A DNA stretch of 64,000 nt from Akanthomyces muscarius (lineage: Eukaryota > Ascomycota > Sordariomycetes > Hypocreales > Cordycipitaceae), in NCBI RefSeq assembly GCF_028009165.1, contig NC_079244.1, forward strand, positions 372,001 through 436,000, in the 5' to 3' direction. Below, piece by piece: positions 57,144 to 64,000 of the stretch; the stretch's first letter is position 1; every line of letters begins with the position of its first letter. A program made the position numbers and the translations under genes. The notes beneath the pieces were generated by a model. The model was not told where the DNA came from. It did not search any database and saw only the letters and a program-made list of their open reading frames with translations.

Positions 57144-60004
57144 GACGACGTCGTGACTTTTAGGTCGTGTCTTGTCTTTTACTGGCACATGTTTAAGCAA
57201 TTGTACAAAAATAGACCACGCGGCTGCAGGTTCGGTTCCGGGGGAGAGGACACGTGTGGATATCGGGATTTGATGCTGTGAGACATGGACGGGGCCCAGG
57301 GATGGCAACGACAATGCCAGTAAACTGATACCAGCAAAGTCACATGTTGCGGTTCGAGAGAATCGGCACCAGCCTTTCGAATCGTCTTGTTCATCCTCAG
57401 GCTAGCGTCAAGGAAGAAACAACGCGCCAACGCATCCAGGGGTGGGCGTCAAACTGAGACAGGTATCCATTTCGGCAGGTGGAAGGACTCGCTTCCCGAG
57501 CGAGACCTGGTCTCTATTTACGAAGCCGGCCGGTGATTTCAATTGACTTTGCAGGGCGCGTGCTACACATCACAACAAGGCAAGACATGTACCGTTGCGG
57601 CGGGTGTAAATACCCGCAGCTGGTATCCAGAGGGCGAAAACCGTCTCCACGACTCGGAGATGTAGCCCTATTTAGCTGGCAAAGTGGACAGGAGCCAAGA
57701 GGCTACTATTGACGGATAGAGCGGCGAGTAGGCTTCTGAGCTTCTCGAAGAAGTGCAGATGCACCCCTTCCCCACGGTGAATGCAACCTCGAAAAAGGAG
57801 GCGGGCAAGTCGAGATGAAAAGGGCAAACAGGGTCTCCTCCTGTTAATCACTAGTCTGGTCGGGAGCCGGGAGGCAACTCGTTTTGCCACTTTTGTTCCG
57901 AGGTCTTTGATGTTTCGGTGCATGGATATGCCTGTAGGATTTACTCAGAAGAGGTGCTACTGAGTGTTCACGGCTGAGCCCCGTGGTTCGTAATATAAGC
58001 CGTGCATGCATCTTTGCGCACTCCGCGCATCTGCAATGTTAAACCGGCGCGTCCGCAGCCAGACAGGCCAAGCAGGCTACTCGCCAAATGTCTGGCAGGG
58101 GCTCATTGGATGGCAAGCCACAAGAACCGGTAGACCTAAAGTGGGCTTGGTGAGCGGGTCGGGTTGCATATCGAGAAATTGCTCTCCTTTGAGTGTAATT
58201 TTAATCTTGACTTGGGTGCAGGACAGGCGAATGAATTGTGAAGTGTGCTGGGCGTGAGAGAAGACCCTGGTGTCAAGTTGAGACGCCGTATTTACTGGGT
58301 GTTTCGTTTTTGTGCCGGCCATTTGCTGCCATTTGATGAATTGCATTCCACCTTGTAGCAAAGCAAGACCCTAATAGTGGTTATATGTTTGGCGTTCTGA
58401 GCGTGCGGGATCAGCTGCCGGGCATATTTAGTCTGCTGCAATGCACCTGCGGGTGGGCGCATCCAGCGATGGAGGGCTGCAACGACGATGACAGGCAGCC
58501 GAAGTTTTGGAAACACGGGGTCGGTTGAAATTGGCCGCTTGGATTGGTCGTGTGTCTCTCGGAGGCTTCTGTATGCTGGCTAGCCCGCAGGGACCCTCTG
58601 GGCCGTACCATCCCATCTGACAGGTGGCTGCAGGAGAGCGACTGGGATGTACTCAGTGCTGGTGGTCATTCGTCGGCGGCGAATGAAGAGGGTACCGAAC
58701 AATGATATGGGGAGCAAGCTGATATTCCCAAGAGGAGAGCTCGCGTAAGCTCTGCCTTGCCCGTTTGGCATGACGCAACTGCGGCCGTGAATTCATGCAG
58801 CGTGCCGAGACAACTGGGACGGCAACAAAGGCGGTTTGCTAGCCTACTTGTAGCGGTGTTGATATGGATCTCTGGCAACTGGTATCAACATAGCGTCGAG
58901 CGTGTCGACAATATTCGTACCAGTAGTGGCAGGGAGCCCCCGTCGTTGGCGGAAGAGGCTTGTCTTGTGGGCGATGATGATGGGGATGTGGCACTGTGGA
59001 CAGCGAAAGCTAGCTCTGCCTCGATATTGAGAGGTCAAGCGAACCATACCTAGTAATAAGCCACCCCGCCGGCGCCCCAAGCAAGAGCCATAGCCTGCGC
59101 CCCACTGCGAGAAATCTTGCAAGCGGTACTTCTCTTGTCAGCCAAATCTCCATACTAAGTCAAGTATCTCAGTCCTCAGCGCTGGGCACATTTGCTGCCT
59201 TCGTTGTGATATTTGCGCCCAACAGAGGACAGCCTTTGTCACCGATCCTAGATGTCCTGTTCCGGCCAGAAACGGTCGCCTCCTGTCGATCGACGATCGG
59301 TGCCTGTCCATGCCTGCGTTTGTATTTTCTTTTTGGATCTTCGGAGTTATTGTACGCCTAGCTACCCGTGGCAGGATACTAGTCGCCCACGATGGCTTGC
59401 GAAGACAGCGTCGTTTGGGAACAGACAGCACCCTGTAGCGCTGGGTAGAGCACTAAAAAGGACGCTATTGGCCATGTGTGAGCGCTAACCTGCTCATCAG
59501 CCCAGGAGCTCCGAGGAGAGGCTGCACAACACCAGCAGCAGAAGGCTTATTTGCACGCGTCTTACTCCGTAATCTGTGAGCAGCCGACGGAAACGACGCT
59601 GGGAAAACGTCAATAATGTGCAGAGGCAGCACGGCCAGGCAGACCTTTCGTCCCGCTTGGGGCGCTACTTGACAGTTGCACCGTTGGCGCTGGCAAGGCG
59701 AGGTGGGAGGTGGTACATTGTGTTTGGCGGCTGCGCCGCGAGAGTACAGGTACCGAGCACACGTACACTGCAGCTGCGAGGCATGGCATCACACAAGACC
59801 ATCGATCCAGGGTCAACAGTATCCAAGCGCGGCGCCTCCCTGCGAGGATGAGGCCACTGGTAAGAGTGACGATAAATTTTGTATCTGATAAATGTAAAAG
59901 TCCCGGGTGTCGGGATTCCGGAAAAGACTGTCTGAGAGAGTAGAACCTGTCTCTTACCTGGTGGACCTTGCTACTCGCTCCCCTAACAACACTGGACAGC
60001 GATA

Positions 60005-60078
60005 AGTACCTACCTAGCAAGTAGTTACCTACTTTGCCTAGTTGCCTAGGTAGGTACCTACCAACCACCAACCTACCG
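60005..60078. repeat. TACCTACC / GGTAGGTA repeat cluster
   Basis: Imperfect direct and inverted copies of ACCTACC and its complement, able to form hairpins (for example GCCTAGGTAGGTACC). The same motif family occurs at 41661-41702. Confidence 0.6.
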
Positions 60079-61349
60079 AGGTGCCAGGCAGATTGGGTAG
60101 GAGACCTGCAATGTCAGACTGGACAAGTCCAACGGACAAGCTCTTCTGTACGCAGACAGAGGATCGTAAATACAAAAGAGAGGCTAAGATGTGCCGGCCA
60201 GGAAAATTTGCAATTTTTCTGCGTGCATCAGACGCAATTGCACGCACGCTGGCGCAGCAAGCACATTGAGCTTGGCTTGGCTGGTGCAAACAGAAGAGAG
60301 AGAGGTTCGACGGCTGCAAGGAGCCACCCAACCACCAAGACAGCCAATGGGGGGCACATGGTACCTGCTCGCAGGCGCCATTCAGTTGGGAATCTTAAAG
60401 GGGCCGCAGGAGCATCCACAGCAGCGTCCACTGATGTGGCATGGGGGCCCTGGAGCACGGAGCAGAGCGGAGGAGAAGCAATTGTGCATTGGAATACCAT
60501 GGTGTATGCATGTCAAGAATAACAAAAGCTGTGTCATGTTTTGTAAAACGGTTCCCGACTGTTCCTCATCTTTACTTATCCGGCATGGCCATATTTGCTG
60601 CACCAAGGCCGGCTCATTTTGCTCTCCAACCCCCCTGGTCACCGAAGCTTTAGCTCGCCCCCATCCACCTTCCCATCCCGGGTCACAGTGGGCTCGCAGT
60701 CCGTCTGCACCAAATCAAGCCCCAGAGCTCTGGGGTGGTGTCGTTGGTGCGCCTCACCACCTTACCTAACTGATGAGAGGCACCGCTAATAATTTGCCCG
60801 AGCTGGTGCTGGCCTGGGCTAGCGCCTGGCCCAGCACCAGAATCGCCTGCAAATTGTCCACCAAGCCCAGCTCCCCAGCACGCACCAGCCAGGCGGCCCC
60901 TCTCTCTCTCTCGCTCCCTTCTGTCCCCCCCATTTTCCTCTCTGCCATTCCAAACGCCCGCCAGCCAGCACAAGTCGCCTAGCCTCGTCCAGCCCAGCCT
61001 CTCTCATCCGTCCGTCTCCTCCATCTCCTCCTCCTCGGCCGCCGCTTGCTGCCACTGGTACCTCTGCTGCTGCTGCCGCCGCCGCTCCGTCTGCTCACGG
61101 TCGCTCGCCTCCTGCTTGCTTGCTCTCCACTTCAACCAAACCCATCTCGACTTCCATTGACGACGACCAACGCCCCTCTCCTCCCCGTCAGCCCCCGACC
61201 CCGACGACTGGAAACGAAGACGACGACGATTTTGCGACCCCGTGTCGTTGGTCCAACCTCCTTCCACCCTCTTCTTCTTCCTTCCCGCCGCCGACTCGCT
61301 CTGCTCAGACCCCTAGCCGACAAAATCCTACTCTGCCAAGCCCGTCGCC

Positions 61350-62796
61350 ATGAATTCGCAAGGCCAAAACGATGTCTCGCCAGAGGCTATGCAGGCGCGC
61401 ATCCAGCAGGCGCGCCGCGAGGCTGAGAACCTCAAGGATCGCATCAAGAGAAAGAAGGACGAATTAGCCGACACCACTCGTAGGTTATCCTGCCACCCGA
61501 TCGTCCCTGTGGCTTTGTCGCTGCTGCCGCTGTTGCTCCTATCCTGACGTGCTGAGCTGCTGTTTGCTCCGTCGCCAATGGCGACACCGGCCCCTCTCCC
61601 ATCACCGCCTCGTCAATTCATCACTTCCCATCGCCTATTTGCTGTATCTACCCCAATGTCAATGCTGACCGCTGCTTGCGCATAGTCCGGGCCGTTGCCC
61701 AGCAGGCACACGAGCCCATTCCCAAGAACCAGCTCATGAAGGCCAAGCGCACCCTCAAGGGCCATCTCGCCAAGATTTACGCCATGCACTGGTCGACCGA
61801 CCGTCGACACCTCGTCTCCGCTTCACAAGACGGCAAGCTCATCATTTGGGACGCTTACACTACCAACAAGGTCCATGCCATCCCTCTCCGCTCCTCCTGG
61901 GTAATGACCTGTGCCTACGCTCCCTCGGGTAACTTTGTCGCCTGCGGTGGCCTCGACAACATTTGCTCCATATACAACCTCAACCAGCAACGCGACGGCC
62001 CCACGCGCGTCGCCCGTGAGCTGTCTGGCCACGCCGGATACCTCTCCTGCTGCCGTTTCATCAATGATCGCAGCATCCTCACATCGTCTGGCGACATGAC
62101 CTGTATCAAATGGGATATCGAGACTGGCCAGCGCATCACAGAGTTTGCCGATCACCTTGGCGACGTCATGAGCATCAGTCTCAACCCTACCAACCAGAAT
62201 ACCTTCATCTCCGGTGCTTGCGATGCCTTTGCTAAGCTCTGGGATATTCGCGCTGGCAAGGCCGTCCAGACCTTTGCTGGCCACGAGTCCGACATCAACG
62301 CCATCCAGTTCTTCCCTGACGGCCACTCCTTTGTCACTGGTTCCGACGATGCCACCTGCCGACTCTTTGATATCCGTGCTGACCGCGAGCTCAACGTCTA
62401 TGGCGTACGTGTCCTATGCCATATTGCTGTTCCTCGCCTCGCTAACTCCCATTATAGTCGGAATCTATTCTTTGCGGCATCACTTCCGTTGCAACCTCCG
62501 TTTCTGGCCGTTTATTGTTTGCTGGTTACGACGACTATGAGTGCAAGGTATGCGATTGATTCTATTGAACCACTTGACCAAATCAGCATGCTGACAATTG
62601 CAGGTATGGGATGTTACGCGAGGAGAAAAAGTCGGCTCTTTGGTTGGCCACGAGAACCGCGTCAGCTGTCTCGGCGTCAGCAACGACGGTATCAGTCTGT
62701 GCACAGGTTCATGGGATTCTCTGGTACGTAACTCCCGTATAGAATTGTTTGCAGCGCAATGCTAACTCCTCGCAGCTCAAGATTTGGGCCTACTAA
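61350..62796 (+). CDS. GNB1: heterotrimeric G-protein beta subunit
   Basis: Five exons: 61350-61479, 61686-62404, 62458-62547, 62604-62723 and 62776-62796. The product is 359 residues, the usual size for ascomycete G-beta. An N-terminal coiled coil ([20 protein letters not shown]) pairs with G-gamma. Seven WD40 blades follow. Blade 1 is [20 protein letters not shown] with [20 protein letters not shown]; others include [40 protein letters not shown] and [20 protein letters not shown]. The final exon encodes only LKIWAY and closes the propeller. The protein works at the plasma membrane with G-alpha and G-gamma in mating, growth, conidiation and virulence signalling. Intron 1 is unusually long here (206 nt; others are 52-56). 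A 450-base CT-rich leader precedes the ATG. Confidence 0.93.
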
Positions 62797-64000
62797 TTGC
62801 GGCGGAGACGCTCTGTTCCGATATCATGACAATTCGACGTGCGTAGCGGCGCACTGGTCATGCGCGAGCCGCGCGACGACTACACCGACTCGTCGGACTG
62901 CAAACGACACGACACGTATTGATGGTATGCGGAAGCGAGAGATGCAAGGCGAGGCTTGCTGGCGCGCACTCCACGATGTGACGACACGTACATTACATAT
63001 CTACTTGGACCGAACGATGAGGCAGATCAGGGCAACTGAACTGTTCAGTGCAGAGAACAGCTGGATGCTTGGCACATTTAGTCCCGAGGTGCAGAAGCGG
63101 ACAGATGCGATCGATACCTTATTTATCATGGATTTTTCTTGGCCTTCTTTTTCGTGGTCTGTTTACTTTGTTTGGTTCTTTACTTACCGTTCTTATCCCC
63201 TTTATGCTTGCTTCGCTGGTTTTACTCCATTTGTTTCTTTTTTTATTTCGCGCGGTTGAGCTTTGTCTTGTTCAAAAAAATATTTTCTGCAGTTATGCTT
63301 GCCGCTTTTGACATTTGATCCTCCCATATTCTCCCATGCCGCAGCGCGCCTCTTCATCGCGCCTCTTGTTTGTTACTCTGCACCCGAACTCTGTTGTCTG
63401 CTGATAGGGGGACCCGTTGTGAGCGATCTGTATTACTTGGACGATTCTCTTTTTTTCTTTGTCGGTAAATCCCCACCTTTTCTTTGTTGTCCAGTTTCTC
63501 TTGGTTGCTGCTTTCAAGCGCTTTGGTTTGACCGAGATCAGTGCTGTCGCTGTTGGCGGAACCGGCAACAAACCAAACGGACCTGAAAAGGGGGAGAGAG
63601 AAGAGCTGACGGCTGAGAAAAATAACTTGTAGTATGTGCATGCGTGCTGCGGAGGGGTCATTCTCTTTTCTTTTGCTGGAGACGAGTGAGGATCTCGGTA
63701 GTCTCTCTTCTCGTCGGGTTCACTTTAATTTATTTCTTTGATCTTGAGGAGGGGGGGGGGAAGCCAGCTATACCAAGAATCAAAGCCAGTCAGGGAGATA
63801 ATACACTAAGATTACCAAACCATTTGCAATAACGATGAGGTCTTCTAGCAGGATGACCCGTGTGATGCATTCAGTTCAGTTGCCTTGCACGAGTGATTAT
63901 TCGTTCTTGGGCTTCTTTCATGTGACTACTGGGTAACTCGCTGTTGGCTGCACATCACAGTCCACTAAGAACTCGCTGCATAGTCGTTCTGCAACTTGAG
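62797..64000. other. 3' region of G-beta and intergenic
   Basis: T-rich sequence, a G10 run (63751-63760) and no recognised gene up to the window end. Confidence 0.5.

Larger units (their letters stand above)
56550..61349. other. 4.8-kb gene-poor region
   Basis: No supported coding gene. It contains a 28-A tract (57116-57143), a TACCTACC-type cluster (60005-60078) and, from about 60880, the pyrimidine-rich leader of the G-beta gene. The open frames on both strands are short or low-complexity. A long non-coding RNA or an extended 5' regulatory region is possible but not shown. Confidence 0.5.

Overview
The window is filamentous-fungal nuclear DNA, most likely from a sordariomycete and plausibly Hypocreales. 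The genes have short GT-AG introns, mostly 48-79 nt, and the wide gaps carry CT-rich leaders and TACCTACC-type repeats. Housekeeping genes such as STE50, LCB2, acetoacetyl-CoA synthetase and the G-protein beta subunit are present, with hydrophobin, polyketide synthase and Zn2Cys6 genes of fungal type. A Cry-like (Endotoxin_N) gene and the many accessory genes fit an insect- or nematode-associated or soil ascomycete, but the species cannot be fixed from this sequence. Exon structures were worked out by eye from splice sites, reading phase and family consensus.

About 1-22 kb is accessory and partly decayed. It holds a Cry-like toxin gene with a frame break (966-2464), a hydrophobin (5809-6166), a Sulfotransfer_4-type protein (7242-8099) and a small zinc-ribbon protein (8930-9220). 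Next comes the wreck of a polyketide cluster: a 14-helix MFS exporter gene whose five exons all join in phase but carry one in-frame TAA (9547-11504), a highly reducing PKS that has lost KS and most of AT and is broken at least six times (12115-17491), and an apparently intact short-chain dehydrogenase (18354-19483).

About 22-39.4 kb holds an AAAP amino-acid transporter (22073-24286) and then a compact, intact-looking group that I consider the best candidate for an undescribed system. It contains two regulators that converge tail to tail, one with a Zn2Cys6 cluster but no large regulatory domain and the other the reverse. It also has two paralogous alpha/beta hydrolases that keep the fluoroacetate-dehalogenase active-site residues, a tartrate/malate-type dehydrogenase, an MFS transporter, an S9 peptidase and a penicillin-acyltransferase-like Ntn hydrolase. 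Two of the promoters are divergent and shared. A catabolic or detoxification pathway for an acylated, possibly halogenated, small molecule is a reasonable hypothesis, but only a hypothesis.

About 40-64 kb is conserved core genome with wide spacing: a BTB protein, STE50, two small hypothetical proteins, serine palmitoyltransferase subunit 2, acetoacetyl-CoA synthetase and G-beta. The gap before G-beta is 4.8 kb. No rRNA, tRNA, CRISPR or intact transposon was seen.
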